Assembly: GCF_000159435.1 (NCBI RefSeq)
Contig: NZ_GG693413.1
Coordinates: 9,805 to 73,804 of the forward strand
Origin: Limosilactobacillus vaginalis DSM 5837 = ATCC 49540
Lineage (GTDB): Bacteria; Bacillota; Bacilli; Lactobacillales; Lactobacillaceae
Direction of reading: 5' to 3'
Length of the DNA stretch: 64,000 nt
Below the pieces are notes generated by a model that saw nothing but the letters and a program-made list of their open reading frames with translations, was not told the DNA's origin and did not search any database. Below are positions 44,629 through 54,435 of the stretch, piece after piece (the stretch's first letter is position 1; every line of letters starts with the position of its first letter). A program made the position numbers and the translations under genes.

Positions 44629-45966
44629 ATGGCTTATAAATTTAGACTACCTGAAATGGGTGAAGGTTTGACTGAAGGGGACATCGCTTCTTTCTTAGTT
44701 AAGGAAGGCGACCAAGTCAAAGATGGTGACCCATTAGTAGAAATTCAAACTGATAAATCAACTACCCAACTTGTTTCTCCTGTTGCCGGGACAATTAAGA
44801 AGATCGAAGCAAAGGAAGACGATCATGTTGAAAAGGGTAATGACCTTGTATTGATCGATGATGGCAAGGATGGCGTAAGCACAAACGTTGAAGATGAAGA
44901 CGCTGAAGATGCCGATGACAGTGCTGACGACACTGCTGCTGAAGAATCAAGTGCTCCAGTTGAAAGTGAAGCACCAGCTGCTTCTAGTGCACCTGCACCT
45001 GCTCCAAAGCAAGGCGGAGTAGCACCATTAGCTGAACCTAACAAGCTTGTTATGGCAATGCTATCTGTACGTCAATATGCTCGTGACAAGGGCGTTGACA
45101 TTTCATTGGTACAACCAAGTGGTAATCACGGTCAAGTATTAAAAGAAGATATTGATAACTTCAATGGTGCTGCTGTCTCCGCTCCTGCTGCCAATGCTAC
45201 CGTTGCTGCTAGTGCACCTGCTGCAGGTAATACTATCAAGCCTTATGAAGGTGCTGGCAAGGATGCTGAAACCCGTGAACCATTGTCCAAGATGCGTCAA
45301 ATCATCGCTAAGAACATGCGTGAATCTGCTGACATTAGCCCAATGGTAACTGTATTCGCTAACGCAGAAGTTTCTAAGATGATGGCTAACCGGAAGAAGT
45401 ACAAGCCTGTAGCAGCTGATCAAGGAATTCACCTAACATTCTTACCTTATGTTGTTAAGGCTTTGATTGCGATGATGAAGAAGTACCCAGAATTCAACAG
45501 TTCAATTGATGACAGTACTCAAGAACTTGTTCAAAAGCACTACTACAACATTGGTATTGCTACAAGTACTGACCACGGTCTTTACAACCCTAACATTAAG
45601 AATGCTGATTCAAAGAGTATGTTTGAAATCGCTAAGGAAATTTCAGATAATGCTGAAGCTGCTGAAGAAAACAAACTTAGCCCAGAAAGTATGGTTCATG
45701 GCTGCATGACTATTTCTAACATTGGCTCAATGCGTGGTGGATGGTTCACACCAATCATCAATCAACCAGAAGTAGCTATTCTTGGTATGGGTACAATTGC
45801 AACTGAACCAGTTGTTAACGCAGATGGTGAAATTGTCGTTGGTCACAACATGAAGTTGTCATTAACCGTTGATCACCGTTTGATTGATGGTGCCCTTGCT
45901 ACAGAAGCTTTGAACTACTTGAAGAAGCTCCTTGAAGATCCTGAATTATTGATGATGGAGGGCTAA
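44629..45966 (+). CDS. pdhC: dihydrolipoamide acetyltransferase (PDH E2)
   Basis: Core of the complex, moves acetyl from E1 to CoA. 445 residues: one lipoyl domain with K43 (QTDKST) as lipoylation site, an acidic/Ala-Pro linker (about 85-130), an E3/E1-binding domain ([20 protein letters not shown]), a second linker, and the catalytic domain ending with HRLIDG at 416-421. There is only a single lipoyl domain. A 44-base gap separates it from pdhB. Confidence 0.96.
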   Translation: MAYKFRLPEMGEGLTEGDIASFLVKEGDQVKDGDPLVEIQTDKSTTQLVSPVAGTIKKIEAKEDDHVEKGNDLVLIDDGKDGVSTNVEDEDAEDADDSADDTAAEESSAPVESEAPAASSAPAPAPKQGGVAPLAEPNKLVMAMLSVRQYARDKGVDISLVQPSGNHGQVLKEDIDNFNGAAVSAPAANATVAASAPAAGNTIKPYEGAGKDAETREPLSKMRQIIAKNMRESADISPMVTVFANAEVSKMMANRKKYKPVAADQGIHLTFLPYVVKALIAMMKKYPEFNSSIDDSTQELVQKHYYNIGIATSTDHGLYNPNIKNADSKSMFEIAKEISDNAEAAEENKLSPESMVHGCMTISNIGSMRGGWFTPIINQPEVAILGMGTIATEPVVNADGEIVVGHNMKLSLTVDHRLIDGALATEALNYLKKLLEDPELLMMEG

Positions 45967-45971
45967 TTAGT

Positions 45972-47399
45972 ATGGCTGATGTTGAACAAAAAGATACTGT
46001 TATTGTAGGTGGAGGTCCTGGTGGTTACGTTGCCGCTATTCGTGCCTCAGAATTAGGTCAAAAGGTTACCTTGATTGAAAAGGGTGAACCAGGACTTGGT
46101 GGTGTATGTCTTAATGTTGGTTGTGTTCCATCAAAGGCTTTAATTGCTGCTGGTCACCGTTTGCAACAAGCTAAGGATTCTTCAACATACGGAATCTCAA
46201 AGACTGATGCTTCAATCGACTTTGCAAAGACTCAAGATTGGAAGCAACACAAGGTTGTTGACCGGATGACCCGTGGTGTTGAGATGCTCTTAAAGAAGCA
46301 TAAGGTTGAAATCATTGATGGTGAAGCTGTAATGGACAGTGACTCACAACTTCGGGTTATGAAGACTGGTCCTAAACAATTCATGGACAATGACAACGGC
46401 CGGGTAATTAAGTGGAACAACTTAATTCTTGCTACTGGTTCACGTCCAGTTGAAATTAAGGGCTTCAAGTTTGAAGGTCGGGTTATTGACTCTACTGGTG
46501 GCTTGAACCTTCCTGAAGTTCCAAAAGAATTCGTTGTTATCGGTGGTGGTTACATCGGTACTGAATTAGCTGGTGCATATGCTGACCTTGGTTCACACGT
46601 AACAATTCTTGAAGGAACCGGTTCAATTTTGAATGGCTTTGACAAAGATATGGTTAAAGTTGTTGAAAAGAACTTGAAGAAGAAGGGCATTGACATTGTT
46701 ACAAACGCAATGGCAAAGAGTTCTTCACAGGATGACAAGAGCGTTACTGTTAACTATGAAGTAGACGGTAAGGAACAATCATTAACTGCTGACTACTGCA
46801 TGGTTTCAGTAGGCCGGAAGCCAAACACTGATAACTTTGGTCTTGAAATGACCAGTGTTAAGTTGGATGACCATGGTAAGGTTGTTGTTGATAAGCAAGG
46901 TAAGACCTCAGTTGATCATATCTATGCTATTGGTGACATTGTTCCAGGTCCCGCTTTGGCACACAAGGCATTCTTCGAAGGAAAGACTGCTGCTGGTGCA
47001 ATTGCTGGTAAGAATACTGCTAATGATTGGGTTGGTGTTCCTGCAGTTTGCTTTGCAGACCCAGAATTGGCTGAAGTTGGTATGAACGCTGACCAAGCTA
47101 AGGAAAAGGGAATCGAAGTTGCTACAGCACAATTCCCATTTGCCGGTAATGCACGTGCCGTTTCACTTGATGAACCAGAAGGATTTGTTCGTTTTATCTA
47201 CACGAAGGACAAGAAGAACGTTGTTGGTGCACAAGTAGTTGGCCCAGAAGCAAGTACTTTAGCTGGGGAACTTTCATTAATTGTTAACTGTGGAATGAAC
47301 GTTGAAGATGTTGCTTTGACAATTCACCCACACCCAACTTTGAATGAACCAATTCAAGAAGCAGCTGATGTTGCTCTTGGCTTCCCAACTCACATTTAG
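45972..47399 (+). CDS. pdhD: dihydrolipoamide dehydrogenase (PDH E3)
   Basis: FAD enzyme reoxidising the lipoyl group with NAD+. 475 residues; FAD-binding GGGPGGYVAA, redox disulfide C46/C51 (GVCLNVGCVPSKAL), NAD-binding VIGGGYIGTELAGAYADLG, and the C-terminal dimer-interface HPHPTLNEPIQEA with its catalytic histidine. Five bases after pdhC; last gene of the operon. Confidence 0.97.
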   Translation: MADVEQKDTVIVGGGPGGYVAAIRASELGQKVTLIEKGEPGLGGVCLNVGCVPSKALIAAGHRLQQAKDSSTYGISKTDASIDFAKTQDWKQHKVVDRMTRGVEMLLKKHKVEIIDGEAVMDSDSQLRVMKTGPKQFMDNDNGRVIKWNNLILATGSRPVEIKGFKFEGRVIDSTGGLNLPEVPKEFVVIGGGYIGTELAGAYADLGSHVTILEGTGSILNGFDKDMVKVVEKNLKKKGIDIVTNAMAKSSSQDDKSVTVNYEVDGKEQSLTADYCMVSVGRKPNTDNFGLEMTSVKLDDHGKVVVDKQGKTSVDHIYAIGDIVPGPALAHKAFFEGKTAAGAIAGKNTANDWVGVPAVCFADPELAEVGMNADQAKEKGIEVATAQFPFAGNARAVSLDEPEGFVRFIYTKDKKNVVGAQVVGPEASTLAGELSLIVNCGMNVEDVALTIHPHPTLNEPIQEAADVALGFPTHI

Positions 47400-47424
47400 A
47401 ATGTCGAAAAACATCCATAATCCT

Positions 47425-47459
47425 CAAAACACGCTATCATTTTGGTAGCGTGTTTTGTG
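47425..47459 (+). terminator. pdh operon terminator
   Basis: CAAAACACGCTA (47425-47436) pairs with TAGCGTGTTTTG (47446-47457). The T-run is short (TTTT inside the stem), so efficiency is uncertain. Confidence 0.65.
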
Positions 47460-47518
47460 GGTTTAAAGCTAAAATGGTAGTAGCTAACGATATTAATGAA
47501 GAGGGGTGTGATGGTTAA

Positions 47519-47815
47519 ATGGCAACTAAGGAGAATAGTTATTCTTACCCGATTGATCCTGATTGGACAAATGATGAAATGAAAGAAGTAATTGGGATGT
47601 TTCGGGTGGTAGAAGATGCATACGAAGTTGGAGTTGAGCGGCAAGCAGTTATCGACCAATACAAGAAATTTAAACAAGTAGCAAACTCAAAGGCGTATGA
47701 AAAGCAGCTAGGAAAACGCTTTGAGGATGTTTCTGGCTATTCTTTATATAAGGTAATGCAGGTAGCAAAAGAAAAAACGGCTGGGAAGATACGGGTGAAT
47801 CAGGATGGTAAATAG
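47519..47815 (+). CDS. UPF0223 family protein
   Basis: 98-residue soluble, mostly helical protein (YSYPIDPDWTNDEMKEVIGM, VIDQYKKFKQVANSKAYEKQL, GYSLYKVMQVAKEK). It matches the YktA/UPF0223 family of Firmicutes, whose function is unknown and which commonly lies next to the inositol monophosphatase gene, as here. It overlaps that gene by 11 bases. GAGGGG precedes the ATG. Confidence 0.88.
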   Translation: MATKENSYSYPIDPDWTNDEMKEVIGMFRVVEDAYEVGVERQAVIDQYKKFKQVANSKAYEKQLGKRFEDVSGYSLYKVMQVAKEKTAGKIRVNQDGK

Positions 47816-48590
47816 TGAAACACTAGAAAGGTTTGATCAAAAAGTTCAGGAGCTTTTGTGGAGTGCTCGAAAGCAGACAATTGAGCTAATGAATACACCG
47901 GTTAAGGTTGATACCAAGTCGTCAGCTAATGATTTGGTGACCAATGTTGACCGCCAGAATGAACAATTGATTAGGAAACGTCTTTTAGAAATTGACCCAT
48001 CAGCACGAATTGTGGGAGAGGAAGAGAGTTTTAATCATAAGATCGATCCTGATCTGAATGGCAACGTCTGGATTATTGACCCAATAGATGGAACATTAAA
48101 CTTTGTTAAACAACGGGATCATTTTGCCATTATGGTAGCCTTATATTGTGATGGGGTACCAACTTTAGGCTACATTATGGATGTGATGAATAAGCGCTTA
48201 TACCATGCTTGGCGAGGACATGGAGCATATGTCAACAAACTGCGATTAAAGGAACCAGCCAATTCTTCGTTAGCAGATAGTTTAATCGCAATTAATGGCT
48301 GGCAATTAATTAAAAATCATTGTCATCAACAAGAAATTGCTCAGCAGGCTGCTGGACTAAGAATGTATGGCAGTGCAGGAATTGAAATAATTCACGTTTT
48401 AAATGGCCAATTAGGTGGGTATACGTCAAGGTTAAAGCCGTGGGATATTGCTGCCGGAATGGTAATTGCAGAAGAACTTGGTTTGCTAGTGAAAACAATT
48501 GACGACCAACCGCTTAATGTGCTATCATCAAACACTGTATTAGTAGCAACGAAAAAAGTTTGTCAGGATATCTGGCAGATTACTAAATAG
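47805..48590 (+). CDS. inositol monophosphatase family protein
   Basis: Mg2+-dependent sugar/inositol phosphatase fold, 261 residues. Metal-binding motifs: GEEESF, then WIIDPIDGTLNFVKQ, and KPWDIAAGMVIAEELG at the C terminus. In bacteria the family includes SuhB, CysQ and others, so the true substrate is open. It is translationally coupled to the UPF0223 gene and followed by a terminator. Confidence 0.9.
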   Translation: MVNSETLERFDQKVQELLWSARKQTIELMNTPVKVDTKSSANDLVTNVDRQNEQLIRKRLLEIDPSARIVGEEESFNHKIDPDLNGNVWIIDPIDGTLNFVKQRDHFAIMVALYCDGVPTLGYIMDVMNKRLYHAWRGHGAYVNKLRLKEPANSSLADSLIAINGWQLIKNHCHQQEIAQQAAGLRMYGSAGIEIIHVLNGQLGGYTSRLKPWDIAAGMVIAEELGLLVKTIDDQPLNVLSSNTVLVATKKVCQDIWQITK

Positions 48591-48598
48591 TTGTCGAA

Positions 48599-48626
48599 GC
48601 TGTGACTAATTTGTCGCAGTTTTTTT
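48599..48626 (+). terminator. terminator after the inositol monophosphatase gene
   Basis: CTGTGAC (48600-48606) pairs with GTCGCAG (48613-48619) and is followed by seven T residues. Confidence 0.75.
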
Positions 48627-48697
48627 ATGAAATCACTCGCGGGACAGTGTATACTGAACTTGTTAGAGTAGAGTTAAGATGAAAGGAAGATTGAATC

Positions 48698-50542
48698 TTG
48701 AAATCTCGTGACGACATTCGGAACATTGCGATTATTGCCCACGTTGACCACGGTAAGACTACCCTAGTTAACGAAATGCTTAAACAATCAGATACCTTGC
48801 CAGAACACTTCTCCATTGAAGATCGGGCAATGGATACTAACGCTATTGAACGTGAACGTGGTATTACCATCTTGTCAAAGAACACTGCTGTTAAATATGG
48901 TAAGTACCAAATTAACATCCTTGATACTCCAGGACACGCTGACTTCGGTGGTGAAGTTGAACGGGTTATGAAGATGGTTGATGGTGTCCTTTTGGTTGTT
49001 GATGCCTTTGAAGGAACCATGCCTCAGACACGGTTCGTTTTGAAGAAGGCTCTTGAACAACACCTTACACCAATTGTTGTTATTAACAAGGTTGACCGTA
49101 AAGGTGCCCGTCCTGAAGAAGTTGTTGACGAAGTTCTTGATCTCTTTATTGAATTAGGGGCTGATGAAGATCAACTTGACTTCCCTGTTGTTTACACTTC
49201 AGCAATGAACGGTACTTCAAGTTATGATTCTGACATTTCTACTCAAGAACATACTATGAAGCCATTGTTTGATACCATTATTAAGACTATTCCTGCACCA
49301 ATTGATAACTCTGATGAACCTCTTCAATTCCAAGTTGCTATCTTGGATTACAATGACTTCGTTGGTCGGATTGGTATTGGTCGGGTCTTCCGTGGCAAGA
49401 TCAAGGTCGGCGATAATGTTACCTTAATGAAGCTTGACGGCTCAAAGAAGAATTTCCGGGTTACTAAGTTATTCGGTTTCTTCGGGTTGAAGCGGTTGGA
49501 AATTAAGGAAGCTGAAGCAGGTGACTTGATCGCTGTTTCAGGAATGGAAGACATTAACGTTGGTGAAACCGTAACTGATCCAGAACATCCAGAAGCAATT
49601 ACACCATTGCGGATTGATCCACCGACATTACGGATGACTTTCCGGACTAATGATTCACCATTTGCTGGTCGTGAAGGTAAATTTGTTACTGCTCGTCAAC
49701 TTGAAGACCGGTTGAAGCGTGAAATGCAGACTGATGTTTCATTAAAGGTTGAAGATACGGATGACCCAGGTGCTTGGACTGTTTCAGGTCGTGGTGAATT
49801 GCACCTTTCAATTTTAATTGAAACATTGCGGCGTGAAGGTTTTGAACTATCAGTATCACGTCCAGAAGTTATCTATCGTGAAATTGATGGCGTAATGTGC
49901 GAACCATTCGAAGAAGTTCAAATTGATACTCCAGACGAATACACTGGTTCAGTTATTGATAGCCTTTCTAAGCGGAAGGGTGAAATGAAGAATATGGAAC
50001 CAGGTGAGAATGGTCAAACCCGGTTGATCTTCTTAGCACCATCACGTGGATTGATTGGTTACTCAACCGAATTTATGACAATGACCCGTGGTTACGGAAT
50101 CATGAGTCACACCTTTGAAAAGTATGCTCCAGTTATTAAGAACTGGAACCCTGGTCGGCAAAAGGGTACTCTTGTTTCCATGAATGCTGGTAAGGCAACT
50201 ACTTACGCCATGATGGGAATTGAAAGTCGTGGACAATTATTGATTGATCCAGGTACTGAAGTTTACGAAGGAATGATCGTTGGTGAAAACAGCCGTGAAA
50301 ATGATATTACGGTTAACATCACCAAGGGTAAGAACTTGACTAACGTTCGTGCTGCTGGTTCTGATGAAATGGCCCACATCAAGACGCCTACTCACTTCTC
50401 ACTTGAAGAATCACTTGAATTCTTGAATGAAGATGAATATTGTGAGGTTACTCCAGAAAATATTCGTCTGCGGAAGAAGATCTTGAATACCAATGCCCGT
50501 GAAAAGGAAGCTAAGCGTCGTCGTGCTGCTTCACGGAAGTAA
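48698..50542 (+). CDS. typA: ribosome-associated GTPase TypA/BipA
   Basis: Translational GTPase supporting growth under stress and low temperature and ribosome assembly. 614 residues: G1 [10 protein letters not shown], switch ERERGITIL, G3 DTPGHADF, G4 NKVD, then domains II-III, V and the BipA-specific C-terminal domain (GKNLTNVRAAGSDE, TPTHFSLEESLEFLNEDEY). The start is TTG 48698, eight bases after AAGGAAG. Promoter-like TATACT at 48650-48655 lacks a clear -35. Confidence 0.96.
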   Translation: MKSRDDIRNIAIIAHVDHGKTTLVNEMLKQSDTLPEHFSIEDRAMDTNAIERERGITILSKNTAVKYGKYQINILDTPGHADFGGEVERVMKMVDGVLLVVDAFEGTMPQTRFVLKKALEQHLTPIVVINKVDRKGARPEEVVDEVLDLFIELGADEDQLDFPVVYTSAMNGTSSYDSDISTQEHTMKPLFDTIIKTIPAPIDNSDEPLQFQVAILDYNDFVGRIGIGRVFRGKIKVGDNVTLMKLDGSKKNFRVTKLFGFFGLKRLEIKEAEAGDLIAVSGMEDINVGETVTDPEHPEAITPLRIDPPTLRMTFRTNDSPFAGREGKFVTARQLEDRLKREMQTDVSLKVEDTDDPGAWTVSGRGELHLSILIETLRREGFELSVSRPEVIYREIDGVMCEPFEEVQIDTPDEYTGSVIDSLSKRKGEMKNMEPGENGQTRLIFLAPSRGLIGYSTEFMTMTRGYGIMSHTFEKYAPVIKNWNPGRQKGTLVSMNAGKATTYAMMGIESRGQLLIDPGTEVYEGMIVGENSRENDITVNITKGKNLTNVRAAGSDEMAHIKTPTHFSLEESLEFLNEDEYCEVTPENIRLRKKILNTNAREKEAKRRRAASRK

Positions 50543-50561
50543 TTAATAATATTATTTTAAG

Positions 50562-50610
50562 AATAGTGCTGCGGATGGTGGTCTTTACATCATCTTCAGG
50601 ACTATTTTTC
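50562..50610 (+). terminator. typA terminator
   Basis: An imperfect 19-base stem: AATAGTGCTGCGGATGGTG (50562-50580) against CATCATCTTCAGGACTATT (50588-50606), followed by TTT. Confidence 0.7.
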
Positions 50611-50659
50611 TTTTTGGTGTATAATAAAAGAGAATTTTTTCAATTAGGTAGGTGCAATA

Positions 50660-51868
50660 GTGAAAGTTAGACATATTCATAAAATTCATATTTCTCAGAT
50701 CAGAAAAAACTTTCATTACTGGGATTACTATTTAATGGTCCCCTACTTAGTTTTATGTATGATTGGGATTGTCATGGTATATTCTGCTAGTTCGGCAATT
50801 GAAATGCAAAATGGTGGGACACCAACATCATACTTAATTAAGCAAACGATCTATGTAATTATGGGGATCTGTTGCTTACTTTTTGGGGCTAACTATCCTT
50901 TGAAACATTACCGGACACCGCGTTTTTTACGTGATTCAACACTTGCAATGATTGGGATGCTACTATTTGTTCTGGTATTGAGCCATGCGGTAAATGGAGC
51001 GAAGGGCTGGATTAACCTTGGTGTGATTAATATTCAACCAGTTGAAATCTGTAAGATTTATTTTATTTTGTATCTTTCCGATCGAATGGCACGGGTTCGG
51101 GCGCGCAATGACCACTTTATTAGTTCTGGAGGCGGTCCATGGCTGGTAGTTGCTCTTTGCTTGCTCTTAATCGTTCTTCAGCCGGATATCGGGGGGATGG
51201 CAATTAATGTAATGATTGTTGCCGTTCTTTTTCTCGCGTGTGACTTTCGCTGGAGCTTTGGAATTAGCATTTTGCTTATTATTCCTATTATGTGCTACCT
51301 ATTAGTTGAAAAAGCGGTTGAAAGTGGCCTGATTCATGGTTATCGGATGGCGCGGTTTGTGGCTTTTCTGAACCCATTTGGTAATGCTTCTGGATCAGGG
51401 AGTCAGCTAGTTAACTCGTACTATGCTATCAGTAATGGTGGTGTTTTTGGTTCTGGCCTAGGCAATAGTGTTCAGAAGATGGGCTACCTTCCAGAACCAA
51501 ATACCGACTTTATTATGTCGATTACAAGTGAAGAACTGGGACTAGTTGGTGTTAGCGTCATTTTAATACTATTGATGATCATTATTTGTCGAATGATTCA
51601 AATTGGTGTCCGCAGTAATTCAATGTATGAGATGTTACTGTGCTATGGTTCAGCAACGTTTATTTTGATTGAAGCATTCTTTAATATTGGGGGAGTTTTA
51701 GGTTTGCTACCAATTACTGGGGTAACCTTTCCCTTTATTAGTTATGGTGGATCGAGTATGCTGATCTTGTCATTTACTGTTGGGATCATTATGAATATTA
51801 GCATCCAGCAAAATAAACAACGGGCGTTACGAAGAGGCGCTCGTCAACCAAGAAGAGCTAGGGGGTAG
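50660..51868 (+). CDS. ftsW: peptidoglycan polymerase FtsW (SEDS family)
   Basis: Septal glycosyltransferase that works with the class B PBP at 11740-13893. 402 residues, about ten membrane helices. Signatures: GAKGWINLGVINIQPVEICK, YLPEPNTDFIMSITSEELG, and NIGGVLGLLPITGVTFPFISYGGSS (SEDS end motif). C-terminal tail is strongly basic (RRGARQPRRARG). Start GTG 50660 has TAGGTAGG upstream. FtsW rather than RodA is favoured by its place before ylbG-rsmD-coaD. Confidence 0.92.
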   Translation: MKVRHIHKIHISQIRKNFHYWDYYLMVPYLVLCMIGIVMVYSASSAIEMQNGGTPTSYLIKQTIYVIMGICCLLFGANYPLKHYRTPRFLRDSTLAMIGMLLFVLVLSHAVNGAKGWINLGVINIQPVEICKIYFILYLSDRMARVRARNDHFISSGGGPWLVVALCLLLIVLQPDIGGMAINVMIVAVLFLACDFRWSFGISILLIIPIMCYLLVEKAVESGLIHGYRMARFVAFLNPFGNASGSGSQLVNSYYAISNGGVFGSGLGNSVQKMGYLPEPNTDFIMSITSEELGLVGVSVILILLMIIICRMIQIGVRSNSMYEMLLCYGSATFILIEAFFNIGGVLGLLPITGVTFPFISYGGSSMLILSFTVGIIMNISIQQNKQRALRRGARQPRRARG

Positions 51869-51873
51869 CAGTT

Positions 51874-52152
51874 ATGTTTAACCTAACCAAACGACGAGCA
51901 ATCATCGTTTACTATAATGGACGTCGGGTATTGCGAAGCTTACATCATTACGGACAGCTACGGTATGCATCAAAGCACTTCCACTATGCAATTCTATATG
52001 TTAATCAGGATCGCTATGATGAAATTAAAGAGCGAGTTCAACATTTGCGCGCGGTTAAGCGAGTTATTAACTCAGCCCGTCCGGATCTTGATCCGACCTT
52101 AACCGATCTGGAACAAACAGGTTTATATAAACAACATGATGAGGATGATTAA
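51874..52152 (+). CDS. YlbG family protein (DUF2129)
   Basis: 92-residue cytoplasmic protein (KRRAIIVYYNGRRVLRSLHHYG, LRYASKHFHYAILYVNQD). YlbG precedes rsmD and coaD across Firmicutes; the role is unknown. Five bases after ftsW, two before rsmD. Confidence 0.9.
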   Translation: MFNLTKRRAIIVYYNGRRVLRSLHHYGQLRYASKHFHYAILYVNQDRYDEIKERVQHLRAVKRVINSARPDLDPTLTDLEQTGLYKQHDEDD

Positions 52153-52154
52153 GA

Positions 52155-52712
52155 ATGAGAATTGTCGCTGGTGATTTTGGTGGGCGCCGGTTAAGCGCTG
52201 TTCCGGGAATGGCGACGCGACCGACGACTGATAAAGTAAAAGAAGCATTATTTAACATCATTGGTCCATATTTTAATGGTGGAATGAGCCTTGACCTATA
52301 TGGCGGTAGTGGAGGTCTGAGCATTGAAGGGGTCTCAAGAGGGATTGAGCACGCTATCCTTGTTGATCGTGCTTATCCAGCCATTAAGACGATTAAGGAT
52401 AATATCGGGGTAACAAAGCATCCCGAAAAATTCACTGTTTTGAAGATGGATTCGCGCAAAGCCTTGACCGTTCTTGCAAAACAGGAAAAGAAGTTTGATT
52501 TGGTTTATCTTGATCCCCCATATGCTAAGCAGCAAATTGTTAAGGATATGACAAGAATGGCTGAATTGAGTCTTCTGAATGAGGATGCATTAATAGTTGC
52601 TGAAACTAATCAGGAGGCTAATTTGCCTGAGACTATTGATTCGTTTAACTTTATTAAACGGCAAAGTTACGGAATTACGGTTTTGAATTTTTATCGATTT
52701 GAAAGAGGGTAA
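52155..52712 (+). CDS. rsmD: 16S rRNA (guanine(966)-N2)-methyltransferase RsmD
   Basis: 185 residues. N terminus MRIVAGDFGGRRLSAVPG with TRPTTDKVKEALFNII, SAM motif LDLYGGSGGLSIEG, and catalytic DPPY in LVYLDPPYAKQQ. Methylates G966 (E. coli numbering) in small-subunit assembly. Starts just after ylbG and is followed by coaD. Confidence 0.95.
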   Translation: MRIVAGDFGGRRLSAVPGMATRPTTDKVKEALFNIIGPYFNGGMSLDLYGGSGGLSIEGVSRGIEHAILVDRAYPAIKTIKDNIGVTKHPEKFTVLKMDSRKALTVLAKQEKKFDLVYLDPPYAKQQIVKDMTRMAELSLLNEDALIVAETNQEANLPETIDSFNFIKRQSYGITVLNFYRFERG

Positions 52713-52717
52713 ACAGA

Positions 52718-53239
52718 ATGAAAGTTGCAGTATTTCCTGGAACATTTGATCCACTGACTCTAGGACATCTTGACTTAATTAAACGGGGAAGTGCATTGTT
52801 TGATCAATTGGCGGTTGCCGTAATGACTAATCGAAGTAAGAAACCATTGTTCACGGTTGAGGAACGAGTAGCTCAGATTCGTGAAGCTGTCTCGGGATTG
52901 GATAATGTTTCAGTAATTACAACTGACGGCCTAACTGTTGATTTGATGAATAGGATTGGTGCCGATTACTTAATGCGTGGCTTGCGGAATACAACTGATT
53001 TCCAATATGAACGTGATATTGCCGCAATGAATAATTTTTTAGATGATCAGTGTGAGACAGTATTCTTCCTTGCAAAGCCAGAGTACCAACACTTGTCTAG
53101 TAGTATTCTAAAGGAAGTTACATCTTCTGGCGGTGATATTTCTGCTTATTTGCCAAAGAACATTAATGAAGCACTAAAGCAGCGGATTGAAGAGGAAAAG
53201 TTAAAACAGGTTAAGGAGCATAATGAAAAAACAAGATAA
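52718..53239 (+). CDS. coaD: phosphopantetheine adenylyltransferase
   Basis: Penultimate step of CoA synthesis. 173 residues with the nucleotidyltransferase motif GTFDPLTLGHLDLIKRG at the N terminus, MRGLRNTTDFQYERDIAAMN and HLSSSILKEV. Overlaps the following protease gene by 17 bases, so they are co-translated. Confidence 0.97.
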   Translation: MKVAVFPGTFDPLTLGHLDLIKRGSALFDQLAVAVMTNRSKKPLFTVEERVAQIREAVSGLDNVSVITTDGLTVDLMNRIGADYLMRGLRNTTDFQYERDIAAMNNFLDDQCETVFFLAKPEYQHLSSSILKEVTSSGGDISAYLPKNINEALKQRIEEEKLKQVKEHNEKTR

Positions 53240-54272
53240 GTTAATTATGCGGCGAATATTACTGACTTTATTTGCCGTATTATTTATCGGCTGGTTCCTG
53301 TTTTGGCCGCTCAATAAGTATATTGAGAGTCCGGGAACTGCCGACAGTTTACGTTCCTACGTTAAGATTAAGGGCCATCCTGATAAGCAAAAAGGGAGCT
53401 TCATGATTACTTCTGTTTATCTTCAACAGGCACGCCCTGCAACCTATCTTTGGGCTAAATTAACCCCTTATAATACAATCGAAAGTAAACAAGCTGTTAC
53501 TGGTGGTCAAAATAATGCGACCTTTGATAAGGTTCAAGATTTTTATATGCAAAGTGCAATTAATGAAGCAATTGCGAATGCATATAAAGCTGCCCATCAG
53601 GAAGTCAGCAAACGGTACCTTGGAATCTATGTTCTTGAAGTTGAAAAAAATTCCAAATTCAAAAAGAATATTAAAGTTGGTGATACGATAACTAAGGTTA
53701 ATGGTCATCACTTTGATACTGCTCAAGGCTTTCAGAAGTATATTGCTAAGCGAAGGGTCGGTTCACCATTAACGGTAACTTACCTTCATGATGGTCATCA
53801 GCATACGGTCACCAAGCCACTAGTAAAGATTGCTAGTTCTCGGGCTGGAATTGGGATTGTTTTGACTGATAATGTTAAGGTTCATACTAAAATTCCGGTT
53901 AAGGTTAATCCGGGCCAGCTGGGAGGACCTTCTGGCGGTTTAATGTTTAGCTTACAGATCTACCAGCAATTGACTGGTCAGGATCTGCGCCATGGACGTA
54001 AGATTGCTGGAACAGGAACTATTAATCCTGATGGTTCAGTTGGTGAAATTGGTGGGATTGATAAAAAGGTGATTGCTGCTCATAAGGCTGGCGCAACAAT
54101 TTTCTTTGCCCCTTATGTTAAGCCATCTAAGCTTCTTCTTAAGTATGAGGAGCAGCACATGACAAATTACCAGTTAGCCAAGAAAACCGCGCAAAAGTCC
54201 GCACCGGGGATGAAAGTAGTGCCGGTATCGTCATTTAATGATGCAGTTAAATATTTAAAAGCACATCCGTAG
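53223..54272 (+). CDS. PDZ-Lon-like serine protease (YlbL/SepM family)
   Basis: 349 residues: N-terminal membrane helix (about 8-28), a PDZ domain near 125-205 (GIYVLEVEKNSKFKKNIKVGD split over it), and a C-terminal Lon-type protease domain with catalytic Ser in GGPSGGLMFSL and Lys in DKKVIAAHKAGA. SepM-type members mature pheromones in streptococci, and YlbL of Bacillus degrades a division inhibitor. Substrate here is unknown. The active site is outside the membrane. Confidence 0.92.
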   Translation: MKKQDKLIMRRILLTLFAVLFIGWFLFWPLNKYIESPGTADSLRSYVKIKGHPDKQKGSFMITSVYLQQARPATYLWAKLTPYNTIESKQAVTGGQNNATFDKVQDFYMQSAINEAIANAYKAAHQEVSKRYLGIYVLEVEKNSKFKKNIKVGDTITKVNGHHFDTAQGFQKYIAKRRVGSPLTVTYLHDGHQHTVTKPLVKIASSRAGIGIVLTDNVKVHTKIPVKVNPGQLGGPSGGLMFSLQIYQQLTGQDLRHGRKIAGTGTINPDGSVGEIGGIDKKVIAAHKAGATIFFAPYVKPSKLLLKYEEQHMTNYQLAKKTAQKSAPGMKVVPVSSFNDAVKYLKAHP

Positions 54273-54284
54273 TGGGTGTTAAAT

Positions 54285-54321
54285 AAGGGACCAGAGAACA
54301 ATGCTTTTCTGGTCTCTTATT
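54285..54321 (+). terminator. terminator after the YlbL-like gene
   Basis: AAGGGACCAGA pairs with TCTGGTCTCTT (54308-54318), followed by ATTT. It isolates the coaD operon from the com genes. Confidence 0.75.
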
Positions 54322-54435
54322 TCATTGGCGATTGAGTGGCTTTTTAGGTATGAAGGTATAGATTAGTTTTCCCTTTTAAAATTTAAACGTGCAAAGACTA
54401 AATTTTAACGTTCTTTATTGGTAGGGGGATAATTT

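Noticed and set aside
47396-47677. 93-codon minus-strand frame across the pdhD-UPF0223 junction
   Set aside because: It crosses the pdh terminator and the start of a conserved gene, with no ribosome site or recognisable product.
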